Of a stretch of DNA of 64,000 nucleotides, positions 33,588 to 43,080 are shown one piece after another (positions within the stretch are counted from its first letter, which is position 1; each line of letters starts with the position of its first letter). The notes under the pieces are model-generated. The model worked only from the letters and a program-made list of their open reading frames with translations. It had not been told where the DNA came from and did no database searches. Made by a program: the position numbers and the translations under genes. This DNA comes from Comamonadaceae bacterium (GTDB lineage: Bacteria > Pseudomonadota > Gammaproteobacteria > Burkholderiales > Burkholderiaceae_C), in the NCBI GenBank assembly GCA_947455465.1, contig CANGNS010000002.1:114424-178423 (forward strand), in the 5' to 3' direction.

Positions 33588-35921
33588 TTAGCCCTGCAGC
33601 GCCCGCAGCACATGCTCTGGGGTTGCAGGCGCCTCTAAATGCACCGCGCCACTGCGGCAGCTGCCAATCGCGTGGCGAATGGCTTCGTACACGCTGATGG
33701 CCAGCATGAAAGGCGGCTCCCCCACGGCTTTGGAGCCAAAGACGTTGTCCTCGCGGTTGGGCTCGGGCCACAAGTCCACCCTGAAGTGTTCGGGCACGTC
33801 GCCTGCGGTGGGGATTTTGTAGGTACTTGGCGCATGCGTGCTCAGATGCCCTTGGGCGTTCCAAACCAGTTGCTCGCTGGTCAGCCAGCCCATGCCTTGC
33901 ACAAAACCGCCCTCGATCTGGCCGATGTCCAGTGCCGGGTTGATGCTGCGCCCCACGTCGTGCAGGATGTCTACCTTGAGCACCCGCGTCTCGCCGGTCA
34001 GGGTGTCGATGGCCACCTCGGTGCAGGCGGCGCCGTAAGCGAAGTAGAAAAATGGCCGGCCGGTGAGCGTGGTTTTGTCGTAATGGATTTTGGGCGTGCG
34101 GTAAAAGCCATCACTCCACAACTGAATGCGGTTGGCATAGGCGGCTTGCACCACGTCCTCAAAACGGCGCGTGTTTTTGGGCGAGCGCACCTGCCCGCCG
34201 CCAAACTCCACAGCGCCTGCGCCGCAGCCGTCCAGGCCGGCCACAAAAGCGGCCAGGTTGTCGCGCACATGGCGGGCGGCAAATTGGGCGGCGCGGCCAT
34301 TGAGGTCGGTACCCGCTGAAGCGGCGGTGGCCGAGGCATTCGGGATGGTGTGCGTATCGCTGGCGCTGCACAGCACCGAGGCCAGCGGCACCCCCAGCTC
34401 ATCGGCCACGATTTGGCTGATTTTGGTGTGCAAGCCCTGGCCCATCTCGGTGCCGCCGTGGTGCACACGCACGCTGCCGTCCAGGTAGACATGCACCAGC
34501 GCGCCGGCCTGGTTAAACAGCGTGGCGGTAAAGCTGATGCCGAACTTGATGGGCGTGATCGCCAACCCCCGGCGCACCACCGGCGCACTGGCATTCCAGC
34601 GGGCCACTTCTTGCATGCGCTGGCGGTACTGCGCGCTGCTTTGCAGGCGCGTGAGCAGCGGCGCCAGGATGTTGTCCTCCACCTTCATTTGGTAGTGCGT
34701 GGTGTCGCGGCGGGCGGCGGCGCCCGGGGCCAGGGGCTCGTCGCTGTACAGATTGCGCAGGCGCACATCCAAGGCGTCTTGGCCCAGCGCGCGGGCGATG
34801 TCGCCCATGATGGTTTCAATCAGGATCACACCCTGCGGGCCGCCAAAGCCGCGAAAGGCGGTGTGGCTTTGGGTGTTGGTTTTGCAGCGGTAGGAGGCGA
34901 TCTCCACATCTTGCAAAAAGTACGCGTTGTCGCTGTGAAAAATTGCGCGGTCGGCCACCGGGCCGGAGAGGTCGGCGCTAAAGCCGCAGTTCACCGCCAT
35001 ATGCAGTTGCAGGCCGTGCAGGCGCCCGCTGTCGTCGTAGCCCACGGTGTAGTGGCACACCACGGGGTGGCGCTTGCCGGTAATCATGAAGTCGTCGTCA
35101 CGGTCCAGGCGCAGCTTGACTGGCGCGCCCACCGCATGGGCGGCTACTGCGGCACACACGGCCACATGGCCGGCCTGCGTTTCTTTGCCGCCAAAGCCGC
35201 CGCCCATGCGCCGGCATTGCACCTGTACGGCGTGGTTGTGCAGACCCAGGGCGTGCGCCACCCAGTGCTGCACTTCGGCCGGGTGCTGTGTGCTGCTGTG
35301 CACCGTCCATTGGCCCTGGCTTTGGGGCAGCGCGTAGGCCACCTGCCCCTCCAGATAAAAATGCTCTTGCCCGCCCACCTCCAGGCGGCCGCGCAGGGTA
35401 TGGGCGGCGCTTTGCAGGGCGGCTTGCGCATCGCCGCGGCGCACAAAAACAGGCGGCAGCACATAGCTTTGCGCGGCCAGGGCCTGCTCCACGGTCAGCA
35501 CCGGTGGCAAGGGTTCGATATCGAGCAGCACGGCGCGCGCCGCGCGCCGCGCCTGCATGACGGTGCGCGCCACCACCAGGCCCACCACCTGGCCGATGTG
35601 CTGCACCGTGTCGCGCGCAAAAATAGGCTCGTCGCCCGCAAAAGAGGCCAGCATCGGGTCGCCTGGAATGTCCGCGGCCAGCACCACGGCCACGACGCCG
35701 GGCATAGCGCGGGCGGCCGTGCTGTCAAGGCCACGCAAACGGCCGTGGGCTAAGGTGCTGAGAATGGGCGCGGCATGCAGCGTGCCCTGCAGCTCAGGCA
35801 TATCGTCCACATACGTGGCAGCACCGGCCACCTGAGCACGGGCGCTTTCGTGGGGCGCGTCGCGGCCACTGGCGGCTAAGGGGGCGGCGGTGGCTTTGCC
35901 AGGTTGTTTGGCGCTGCTCAT
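33588..35921 (-). CDS. xdhB: Xanthine dehydrogenase molybdopterin-binding subunit XdhB
   Basis: The 777-residue large subunit that oxidises hypoxanthine and xanthine to urate. Molybdenum-site motifs are RMGGGFGGKE, AFRGFGGPQG, GTEMGQGLHTKI and the catalytic glutamate in VGEPPFMLAISVYEAI. The ATG at 35921 overlaps the xdhA stop by four bases; the longer frame to 35999 is not needed. It pairs with XdhA, and XdhC (21059) supplies the cofactor sulphur. Confidence 0.95.
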   Translation of the reverse strand: MSSAKQPGKATAAPLAASGRDAPHESARAQVAGAATYVDDMPELQGTLHAAPILSTLAHGRLRGLDSTAARAMPGVVAVVLAADIPGDPMLASFAGDEPIFARDTVQHIGQVVGLVVARTVMQARRAARAVLLDIEPLPPVLTVEQALAAQSYVLPPVFVRRGDAQAALQSAAHTLRGRLEVGGQEHFYLEGQVAYALPQSQGQWTVHSSTQHPAEVQHWVAHALGLHNHAVQVQCRRMGGGFGGKETQAGHVAVCAAVAAHAVGAPVKLRLDRDDDFMITGKRHPVVCHYTVGYDDSGRLHGLQLHMAVNCGFSADLSGPVADRAIFHSDNAYFLQDVEIASYRCKTNTQSHTAFRGFGGPQGVILIETIMGDIARALGQDALDVRLRNLYSDEPLAPGAAARRDTTHYQMKVEDNILAPLLTRLQSSAQYRQRMQEVARWNASAPVVRRGLAITPIKFGISFTATLFNQAGALVHVYLDGSVRVHHGGTEMGQGLHTKISQIVADELGVPLASVLCSASDTHTIPNASATAASAGTDLNGRAAQFAARHVRDNLAAFVAGLDGCGAGAVEFGGGQVRSPKNTRRFEDVVQAAYANRIQLWSDGFYRTPKIHYDKTTLTGRPFFYFAYGAACTEVAIDTLTGETRVLKVDILHDVGRSINPALDIGQIEGGFVQGMGWLTSEQLVWNAQGHLSTHAPSTYKIPTAGDVPEHFRVDLWPEPNREDNVFGSKAVGEPPFMLAISVYEAIRHAIGSCRSGAVHLEAPATPEHVLRALQG

Positions 35922-37417
35922 GGCTGGGCCTCCAAGGCCACAGGGCCTGTTTGCAGCGCGTGGATATCGATGGCCGGTGTGCCCTGGCTTTCCAGCCAAA
36001 AACGCCAGAGCAAATTGCCCAGCACCTGGCGGCGGTAGGCGGCGCTGGCGCGCATGTCCGAGATGGGCGCAAACTCGGCGCGCAGCGTGTCCATGGCGGC
36101 GCGCACGGTGCCCTCGGTCCAGGGCTGGCCGCGCAAAGCCGCCTCGGTGGCAGCGGCGCGTGCGGGCGTGGCGGCCACACCACCTGCGCCCAGCGACACC
36201 TGCGCCACCACGCCTTTGCGAATATGCACTTGCAGCGCCAGGCAGACGGCAGAAATATCGTCCTCGGTGCGCTTAGAGACTTTGTAGACGCGGCTGAATT
36301 CGCCTTTTTGCGGGCGCGGCACTTTGATCCAGGCCAGCACTTCCTCGGGGCGCATCAAGGTGCTGCGGTAGCCGGTGTACAGCGCTTGGAGCGGCATTTC
36401 GCGGTAGCCCTTGCTTCTGGCCAGAACGATATTGCTGCCCAACGCAATGAGCAAGGGCATGGAGTCACCGATGGGCGAGCCGTTGGCCACATTGCCGCCC
36501 AAGGTGCCGGCGTTGCGCACCGGCATGCCGGCAAAGCGGTCGGCAAAGCTTTGCAGCTGCGGGCGGTCTTGGCACAAAGCGGCAAAAGCCTCGCTCAGGC
36601 GCACTGCCGCGCCTATGGCGATGTGGTGGCGGTAGCGGTCGATCTGGCGCAGCTCTTCCACGCGGGTGGTGTCTATCACCTGCCCGAACTGGCGGTGCTG
36701 CTTGGTCACCCACAGGCCCACGTCGGTGCAGCCGGCCACCAGCTGCGCGCGAGGGTGGCGTTTGCGCAGGGCCAGCAGCTCGGGCAGGGTGCGCGGGGCC
36801 AGGTAGGCGCTGGTGGCGGGCTTGGCATCGGCGCCAGGTTTGGCGTCGGTGGCCAAGACGCGCAGTTGCTGGCGCAGGGCCGGGTTGTCCAGGCTGGCCG
36901 GTGGCAGTTGGTGCATGCTGCAGGCCGCGTCCACGATGGGGCGGTAGCCCGTGCAGCGGCACAAATTGCCCGACAACGCCTGCTGGGCCGTGGCCCGGCT
37001 GACGGGCGCGCCGCCCTGGTTTTGGTAGAGCGCGGCCAGGCTCATCACAAAACCGGGGGTGCAAAAGCCGCATTGCGAGCCGTGGCACTGCACCAGCGCC
37101 TCTTGCGCGGGGTGAAAATGGCCCTCGGGGCCGGGCAGGTCTTGCACCGTCCACAAGGCCAGGCCATCGAGCGCATGGGCCATGTGGATGCAGCTATTGA
37201 CCGCCCGGGTGTGCAATTGGCCGCCGCGCAGCTCGCCCAGCACCACGGTGCAGGCACCACAATCGCCCTCGCCGCAGCCCTCTTTGGTGCCGGTTTGGTG
37301 CAAATCCTCGCGCAAAACCTCCAAGACGGTGCGTTCTGGCGGTACATCGTGCAAGGTGCGCAGGCGGCCGGCCTGGATAAATCGAATCGGCTTGGTTTGT
37401 GCTTGGGGCTTGGTCAT
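35918..37417 (-). CDS. xdhA: Xanthine dehydrogenase iron-sulphur/FAD subunit XdhA
   Basis: The 499-residue small subunit with two 2Fe-2S clusters (GCGEGDCGACTVV and CGFCTPGFVMSL with SGNLCRCTGYRPI) followed by an FAD domain (VAGCTDVGLWVT, NAGTLGGNVANGSPIGDSMP). It carries electrons from the molybdenum site to NAD. The ATG at 37417 is preferred over the TTG at 37447. It is translationally coupled to xdhB and divergent from the BMP-type purine ABC transporter, with which it probably shares a control region of about 130 bases. Confidence 0.95.
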   Translation of the reverse strand: MTKPQAQTKPIRFIQAGRLRTLHDVPPERTVLEVLREDLHQTGTKEGCGEGDCGACTVVLGELRGGQLHTRAVNSCIHMAHALDGLALWTVQDLPGPEGHFHPAQEALVQCHGSQCGFCTPGFVMSLAALYQNQGGAPVSRATAQQALSGNLCRCTGYRPIVDAACSMHQLPPASLDNPALRQQLRVLATDAKPGADAKPATSAYLAPRTLPELLALRKRHPRAQLVAGCTDVGLWVTKQHRQFGQVIDTTRVEELRQIDRYRHHIAIGAAVRLSEAFAALCQDRPQLQSFADRFAGMPVRNAGTLGGNVANGSPIGDSMPLLIALGSNIVLARSKGYREMPLQALYTGYRSTLMRPEEVLAWIKVPRPQKGEFSRVYKVSKRTEDDISAVCLALQVHIRKGVVAQVSLGAGGVAATPARAAATEAALRGQPWTEGTVRAAMDTLRAEFAPISDMRASAAYRRQVLGNLLWRFWLESQGTPAIDIHALQTGPVALEAQP

Positions 37418-37549
37418 GAAAAAGTGCGGTGCCGGCGTCAGATGCAAGGGTAAATCAGGAAGGTCCTGCGTGGCTAAGACGTTAGCATATGCACTCTTTC
37501 TCAGCTATCCGCATCTGCCCTTGTTCCCGCCCTCCCCGCCAGCCCGCGC

Positions 37550-39067
37550 ATGACCCACCCCCGCCTTGAACTGACTGGCATTACCAAAGCCTACCCCGGC
37601 GTGGTCGCCAACAGCGACGTCTCGCTCACGGTGCTGCCGGGCCAAACCCATGCAGTGCTGGGCGAAAACGGCGCGGGCAAGTCCACGCTGATGAAGATTA
37701 TTTACGGCGCCATCAAGCCCGATGCGGGCCAGATTCGCTTTAACGGCCAGCCGGTGCACATCCGCAACCCCAAAGAGGCGCGCGCGCTGGGTATCAGCAT
37801 GGTGTTCCAGCATTTCAACCTGTTTGACACCGCCACCGTGGCCGAAAACGTGTGGCTGGGTCTGGACAAAAGCCTCAGCTTGGCGCAGGTGAGCCAAAGC
37901 ATCAGCGACAAAGCGCGCCAGTACGGCCTGGACATCGACCCTTCGCGCCCGGTGCACACCCTGGGCGTGGGCGAGATGCAGCGGGTAGAGATCATCCGCG
38001 CCTTGCTGACCCAGCCGCAGCTGCTGATATTGGACGAACCCACTTCGGTGCTCACGCCGCAGGCGGTAGAAAAGTTGTTTGTGGTGCTGCAGCAATTGGC
38101 CGCTGAGGGCTGCAGCATTTTGTACATCAGCCACAAGCTGCACGAGATACGCGCCCTGTGCAATGCCTGCACGGTGCTGCGCGGCGGCAAAGTCACCGGC
38201 GTGTGCAACCCGGCCGAGGAATCCAATGCCTCGCTCTCCAAACTGATGATTGGCGCCGAGCCGCCCCAACTCAAGCACCAGGCGCGCGAGCCTGGCGTGG
38301 CGCGCCTGACGGTGCGCAATTTGCACCTGCCCCGCGAAGACCAGTTTGGTGTGGACCTGCAAGGCATTGACCTGCAGGTGCGCGCTGGCGAGGTGCTGGG
38401 TATTGCCGGCGTCTCGGGCAACGGCCAGCGCGAGCTGCTGTATGCGCTATCGGGCGAAGACTGCCGCGCACCCAAGGGCAGTATTTGCATGGGCGAGCTC
38501 GATGTGGCGGGCAAGCACCCGGCGGCGCGGCGCAGGCTGGGCCTGCATTTCGTGCCCGAGGAACGCCTGGGGCGCGGCGCTGTCCCCAGCCTGGGGCTGG
38601 CACACAACCTTTTGCTGACCCGCACCGAAGCGATTGCCTGGCCGCGTTTTGCCGGCGGCTGGCTGCAACTGGCCGCCCTGCGCGCGCAGGCGCAGAGCGT
38701 CATCGAGCGCTTTGGCGTAAAAACCAATGGCCCGGATGCACCGGCGCGCTCGCTGTCAGGGGGCAATTTGCAAAAATTTATTGTGGGCCGCGAAATAGAC
38801 GCCCAACCTTCGCTGTTCATCGTCTCGCAGCCGACCTGGGGCGTGGACGTGGGCGCAGCGGCGCAGATTCGCGGCGCGATTTTGGCTTTGCGTGATGCCG
38901 GTTGCGCCGTGCTGGTGGTCAGCGAGGAGCTGGACGAGCTCTTTGAGGTCTGCGACCGGCTGCAGGTGATCGCGCATGGCCGCCTTTCGCCCTCGGTGGC
39001 TGCAGCGCAAGCGACGGTGGCGCAGCTGGGCGCATGGATGAGCGGCTTGTGGGAGGCACAGGCATGA
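37550..39067 (+). CDS. BMP-type purine/nucleoside ABC transporter ATP-binding protein
   Basis: A 505-residue duplicated ATPase. The first half has Walker A GENGAGKST, signature-like LGVGEMQRVEIIRAL and Walker B LLILDEPTSVLTP. The second half is degenerate at Walker A (GIAGVSGNGQREL) but keeps LSGGNLQKFIVGRE, the pattern of NupA/YufO-like and sugar ABC ATPases. It drives import with the two permeases that follow. Four-base overlaps with the next gene indicate one operon, and divergent xdhA suggests the cargo is a purine base or nucleoside. Confidence 0.92.
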   Translation: MTHPRLELTGITKAYPGVVANSDVSLTVLPGQTHAVLGENGAGKSTLMKIIYGAIKPDAGQIRFNGQPVHIRNPKEARALGISMVFQHFNLFDTATVAENVWLGLDKSLSLAQVSQSISDKARQYGLDIDPSRPVHTLGVGEMQRVEIIRALLTQPQLLILDEPTSVLTPQAVEKLFVVLQQLAAEGCSILYISHKLHEIRALCNACTVLRGGKVTGVCNPAEESNASLSKLMIGAEPPQLKHQAREPGVARLTVRNLHLPREDQFGVDLQGIDLQVRAGEVLGIAGVSGNGQRELLYALSGEDCRAPKGSICMGELDVAGKHPAARRRLGLHFVPEERLGRGAVPSLGLAHNLLLTRTEAIAWPRFAGGWLQLAALRAQAQSVIERFGVKTNGPDAPARSLSGGNLQKFIVGREIDAQPSLFIVSQPTWGVDVGAAAQIRGAILALRDAGCAVLVVSEELDELFEVCDRLQVIAHGRLSPSVAAAQATVAQLGAWMSGLWEAQA

Positions 39068-40143
39068 TCAAGCTGCAGGCGCGGCCCCAGGCCTCGGGGT
39101 TTTGGACTTTTGCCTCGCCCCTCTTGGCGCTGGCGCTGACGGTGCTTATCGGCGTGCTGCTTTTTAGCCTGCTGGGCAAAGACCCGGTGCGCGGGCTGCA
39201 GGTGTTTTTCTGGGAGCCGATCAAAAGCAGTTATGCGCTGGGCGAGCTGGTCGTCAAGGCCACGCCGCTGCTCATCATCGCGCTGGGGCTGGCGGTGTGC
39301 TTTCGCTCCAATGTCTGGAATATTGGCGCCGAGGGGCAGTACATCATCGGCGCGGTGTGTGCCAGCGGCGTGGCCCTGCTGGCCGACAAGGACACTGGCA
39401 GCTGGATTGTGGCGGCGCTGATTCTGGCCGGCGTGCTCGGCGGCATGGCCTGGGCGGCCATCACGGCGCTCTTGCGCGACCGCTTTAATGCCAACGAGAT
39501 TTTGGTCAGCCTGATGATGGTCTACGTGGCGGTGCAGGTGCTGGGCCTGTTGGTGTACGGCCCCTGGAAAGACCCGCAGGGCTACAACTTCCCGCAAACC
39601 AAGAACTTTGAGGCCGTCACCCACATTCCGCGCCTGATGACGGGCTCGCGCATGAGCATCGGCGTGCTGTTTGCGCTGGCCGGGGTGGGCGCGGTGTGGG
39701 TGTTTTTGTTCCGCACCCGGGCCGGTTTTGCCCAGCAAGTAGGCGGCTTGGCGCCAGCGGCGGCGCGCTACGCCGGTTTTTCGGCGCGCCAGGCTTTGTG
39801 GACGGCGCTGCTGGTCTCGGGCGGCATGGCCGGGCTGGCCGGGGCGCTGGAGGTAGCCGGGCCCATCGGCCAGCTCACCCCTTATGTGCCGGCGGGCTAC
39901 GGTTTTGCCGCCATCATCGTGGCCTATGTGGGGCGGCTGCACCCTTTGGGGCTGGTGTTTTCCAGCCTGTTGATGAGCATGTTTTATATCGGCGGCGAGT
40001 TGGCGCAGTCGCGCCTGGGCATGCCCAAATCGCTGACGGGCGTATTCCAGGGCCTGCTGCTGTTTTCGCTGTTGGCCTGTGACACGCTGGTGAACTACCG
40101 GCTGGTGCGCCAGCGCCCCGCCACCTCTGGAGGAACGGCCTGA
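39064..40143 (+). CDS. BMP-type purine/nucleoside ABC transporter permease 1
   Basis: A 359-residue inner-membrane permease of the NupB/YufP type with about nine hydrophobic segments and the motif FRSNVWNIGAEGQYIIGAV near residue 80, typical of the family. The ATG at 39064 overlaps the ATPase stop; the upstream in-frame start at 39034 is not required. It forms a heterodimer with the next permease. Its stop and the next ATG share one base (TGATG). Confidence 0.92.
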   Translation: MIKLQARPQASGFWTFASPLLALALTVLIGVLLFSLLGKDPVRGLQVFFWEPIKSSYALGELVVKATPLLIIALGLAVCFRSNVWNIGAEGQYIIGAVCASGVALLADKDTGSWIVAALILAGVLGGMAWAAITALLRDRFNANEILVSLMMVYVAVQVLGLLVYGPWKDPQGYNFPQTKNFEAVTHIPRLMTGSRMSIGVLFALAGVGAVWVFLFRTRAGFAQQVGGLAPAAARYAGFSARQALWTALLVSGGMAGLAGALEVAGPIGQLTPYVPAGYGFAAIIVAYVGRLHPLGLVFSSLLMSMFYIGGELAQSRLGMPKSLTGVFQGLLLFSLLACDTLVNYRLVRQRPATSGGTA

Positions 40144-41063
40144 TGGAGTCCTACGCCCTGCTGATCGCCGCCACCCTCAACGCCGGCACGGTGCTGGCCC
40201 TCGCTTCGCTGGGCCTCTTGATCAACGAAAAAGCCGGTATCGTGAACCTGGGCGCCGAAGGCATGATGCTGTGCGCCGCGATTGCCGGTTTTGCCACGGT
40301 GGTGCACACCGGCAGCGACACGCTGGGCTTTGCCGCCGGCATGCTGGCCGGGGGCATCATGGCCGCCATCTTTGGCGCCCTGGTAATTTGGCTCAACACC
40401 AACCAATACGCCACCGGATTGGCGCTTAGCCTGTTTGGCGCCGGGTTTTCAGCCTTTGTGGGCGTGGGCTATGTGCAAGAGCGTATTACGGAGCGGCCCA
40501 ATTTTGCGATTCCTGGCCTGTCGGACATCCCTTTGCTGGGCTCGGCGTTTTTCAAGCACCACCCGCTGGTCTACCTGACGGTGGCTTTTGCCGGCGCGCT
40601 GGTCTGGTTTTTGTACCGCACCCGCAGCGGCCTGATTTTGCGCAGCGTGGGCGAAAACCCCGAGTCGGCACACGCCCTGGGCTACCCGGTGCGCTGGATA
40701 CGGCTGGCCTGCGTGGTGGCCGGAGGGGCACTGTGCGGGCTCGCCGGGGCCTATATCTCGATCATTTACACCCCGCTGTGGGTGGAAGGCATGGTGGCCG
40801 GCAAGGGCTGGATTGCCCTGGCGCTGACCACTTTTGCCACCTGGCGGCCCGGCCGCGTACTCCTTGGGGCGTATTTATTTGGCGGGGTGACCATGCTCCA
40901 ATTCCACTTGCAGGGCATCGGCGTGGATGTGCCCAGCCAGGTGCTGAGCATGCTGCCCTATGTGGCGACCATCGTGGTGCTGGCCCTGATTTCCCGCAAT
41001 CCGGCATGGATTCGGATTAATATGCCGGCTTCGATCGGGAAACCCTTCTACCCCGGTTCCTAA
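40143..41063 (+). CDS. BMP-type purine/nucleoside ABC transporter permease 2
   Basis: A 306-residue permease of the NupC/YufQ type, starting MESYALLIAATLNAGTVLAL and carrying NEKAGIVNLGAEGMML, the family signature, and VVAGGALCGLAGAYISI. It is one base overlapped with permease 1 and followed 41 bases later by the binding-protein gene, which has its own AAGGAA ribosome site. Confidence 0.92.
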   Translation: MESYALLIAATLNAGTVLALASLGLLINEKAGIVNLGAEGMMLCAAIAGFATVVHTGSDTLGFAAGMLAGGIMAAIFGALVIWLNTNQYATGLALSLFGAGFSAFVGVGYVQERITERPNFAIPGLSDIPLLGSAFFKHHPLVYLTVAFAGALVWFLYRTRSGLILRSVGENPESAHALGYPVRWIRLACVVAGGALCGLAGAYISIIYTPLWVEGMVAGKGWIALALTTFATWRPGRVLLGAYLFGGVTMLQFHLQGIGVDVPSQVLSMLPYVATIVVLALISRNPAWIRINMPASIGKPFYPGS

Positions 41064-41104
41064 GTTTTTTTCTCGCTGACCTTATTTTTTACAAAGGAAA
41101 TGAC

Positions 41105-42241
41105 ATGACAGATGTGCAAAAACGTTCGCTGCTCAAACTGGCAGCCGTCACTGCGGTGGCCGCTGCGGTGCTGGTAGGCTGCGGCAAGAAGCCTGAGGCT
41201 GCGGCGCCCGCCCCGGCTGCCTCGGCGCCCAAGGCCGAGCCGCTCAAGATCGCATTTGCCTACGTCGGCCCGGTGGGCGATGGCGGCTGGACTTTTGCAC
41301 ACGACAACGCCCGTAAAGCCCTGGAAAAAGAATTTGGCGACAAGATCGTCACCTCTTTTGTGGAAAACGTGCCCGAGTCTGCTGACGCCGAGCGCGTGAT
41401 CCGCGACATGGCCAGCCAGGGCAATAAAGTCATTTTCGGCACCACCTTTGGCTATATGGAGACCATGCTCAAGCTGGCCCCCGAGTTCAAAGACGTCAAG
41501 TTTGAGCATGCCACCGGCTACAAAACCGCTGACAACATGCGCACCTACGACAGCCGCACCTACGAAGGCGCCTACATGGCCGGCGTGATCGCAGGCAAGA
41601 TGAGCAAGACTGGCACGCTAGGCGTGGTCGCCTCGGTGCCAATCCCTGAGGTGATCCGCAACATCAACAGCTTCACGCTGGGCGCGCAAAGCAGCAATCC
41701 CAAGATCAAGACCAAAGTGGTTTGGGTCAATGAGTGGTTCAACCCGCCAAAAGAAACCGAAGCGGCCACCAGCCTGATCAATGGCGGTGCCGACGTGCTG
41801 TTCCAAAACACCGATTCCCCCGCTGTGCTCAAGACCGCACAAGACAAAGGCAAGCGCGCTTTTGGCTGGGATTCGGACATGACCGCCTACGGCCCCAAAG
41901 CCCACCTGGCATCGAGCGTCATCAACTGGACGCCGTACTACATCAAGGCGACCAAAGACGCCTTGGAAGGCACCTGGACGACCGGCGGCGTATGGTGGGG
42001 CGTGAAAGAAGGCGCGATTGACATCGTCTCTATCGCCGAAGACGTGCCCGCAGAAACCAAAGCCAAAGTCGATGAAGTCAAAGCCGGCCTCAAAGCGGGC
42101 ACCTTCAGCATCTGGAAAGGCCCGCTGCTGGACAACACTGGCAAGGTTATCCTGAAAGACGGCGAAGTCGCTGACGACAAATTCCTGAGCGGCGTTCACT
42201 TCTACGTCAAAGGCGTGGAAGGCAAAGTGCCAGGCAAGTGA
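41105..42241 (+). CDS. BMP-family lipoprotein, purine/nucleoside-binding component
   Basis: A 378-residue substrate-binding lipoprotein of the BmpA/Med/PnrA family. The lipobox is LVGC (Cys26), followed by an Ala/Pro-rich linker and then LKIAFAYVGPVGDGGWTFAH, the family start. Further motifs are FGTTFGYMETML, RTYEGAYMAGVIAGKMS and GADVLFQNTDSPAV. Family members bind nucleosides or purine bases. It is the last gene of the four-gene importer and is followed by a strong terminator. Confidence 0.92.
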   Translation: MTDVQKRSLLKLAAVTAVAAAVLVGCGKKPEAAAPAPAASAPKAEPLKIAFAYVGPVGDGGWTFAHDNARKALEKEFGDKIVTSFVENVPESADAERVIRDMASQGNKVIFGTTFGYMETMLKLAPEFKDVKFEHATGYKTADNMRTYDSRTYEGAYMAGVIAGKMSKTGTLGVVASVPIPEVIRNINSFTLGAQSSNPKIKTKVVWVNEWFNPPKETEAATSLINGGADVLFQNTDSPAVLKTAQDKGKRAFGWDSDMTAYGPKAHLASSVINWTPYYIKATKDALEGTWTTGGVWWGVKEGAIDIVSIAEDVPAETKAKVDEVKAGLKAGTFSIWKGPLLDNTGKVILKDGEVADDKFLSGVHFYVKGVEGKVPGK

Positions 42242-42260
42242 TTGGGGTCTTAACCCTGTG

Positions 42261-42290
42261 AAAAAGGCCGCTGCGAAGCGGCCTTTTTTT
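42261..42290 (+). terminator. Rho-independent terminator of the purine importer operon
   Basis: GGCCGCT, loop GCGA, AGCGGCC, followed by seven T and preceded by A5. It lies about 25 bases after the BMP lipoprotein stop. The A-run allows use from the opposite strand for the vapC remnant's side as well. Confidence 0.9.
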
Positions 42291-42307
42291 GTGGGACAAC
42301 GAGGGGC

Positions 42308-42756
42308 TTAGGACAGCAACTGCCAGCTTAAGTCTTTGTATTTGGAAAAGCCCGAATCAAAAGTCACCAAGCGCAGGCCCGCCAAGCGGGCGAATCCGGC
42401 CAGATAGGCATCTGTCCAATCTGCGTGGGTAAAACCTTTGGATTGCGTGAACTGCTCCATCGCACTCTCAATGCCTAGCGGTTCTGCCACAAAACCTACT
42501 TCAGCATGGCCGCCACCTTGCGGTAAGCCTGCCACGCCTCTGCGGTGGTGTAGGGCGCGCCACCCATGACGGCTTTATTGGTGGACAAACGTAATAGGCC
42601 CAGCATGGTGATGCGACAAAAAAACATGCGCGCACCGGCCAGCGAATCCCAGTAATTTTTTGCAGCACCATGGTGCGGGTGGTTGGCGTTGAGCAAAGCC
42701 AACCAAACATTCAGGTCGGGCAGATCACCGGCTCCGCTCGCACTCGCTTGCGCCAT
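42308..42756 (-). pseudogene. vapC-like PIN-domain toxin, frameshifted
   Basis: The N-terminal half (42756-42496, PDLNVWLALLNANHPHHGAA through AEAWQAYRKVAAMLK) hits a TAG. The C-terminal half (EVGFVAEPLGIESAMEQF through TDAYLAGFARLAGLRLVTFD) continues in another frame overlapping it near 42500. Together they make a normal PIN toxin with the first Asp (PDLNVW) and later acidic residues (TDAYLA, TFDSGF). A small indel at about 42500 separates them, so the RNase toxin is probably inactive. It follows the antitoxin-like gene by 11 bases. Confidence 0.8.
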
Positions 42757-42767
42757 AGCCGGTAAGC

Positions 42768-43028
42768 CTAAGAAGCGCTATCCGACGCATCCAGCAGCGC
42801 GCTGATTTGCCGATTGCTCAGGGCAGGCATAGGGGGCAATTTTTTGATGCCCTTGCGCGTGAATACCGGAACCTGGCTACGCACCTGCTCTGCGGCCAAA
42901 GCAGGGGGCTTTTGCAAAGCATCGCGCACCATGGCCGCAAAGTAGTCTTTGAGCTTGACCCCCTCCATCGCCGCACGGGCCTTGAGCTCGCGCATCAGCG
43001 GGTCGGGTAGGTCGAGGGTGGTACGCAT
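42768..43028 (-). CDS. VapB-like antitoxin
   Basis: An 86-residue protein beginning MRTTLDLPDPLMRELKARAA, a ribbon-helix-helix-like DNA-binding start. A basic tail region and the C-terminal LSNRQISALLDASDSAS follow, as in antitoxins paired with PIN toxins. It would bind its own promoter and the cognate toxin. The toxin gene downstream is frameshifted, so the pair is probably no longer a working toxin-antitoxin module. Confidence 0.8.
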   Translation of the reverse strand: MRTTLDLPDPLMRELKARAAMEGVKLKDYFAAMVRDALQKPPALAAEQVRSQVPVFTRKGIKKLPPMPALSNRQISALLDASDSAS

Positions 43029-43080
43029 AAAAGCATATTAGCATAAAAATGTAGCACGGAGAGTAAGAATGAAGTGATGA

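Noticed and set aside
34350..35753. 467-codon plus-strand frame across xdhB
   Set aside because: Shadow of xdhB; translation has no motif.
37702..39942. 746-codon minus-strand open frame antisense to the purine ABC ATPase and permease
   Set aside because: Low-complexity His/Arg/Gln-rich translation and no family; the plus-strand genes are unmistakable.
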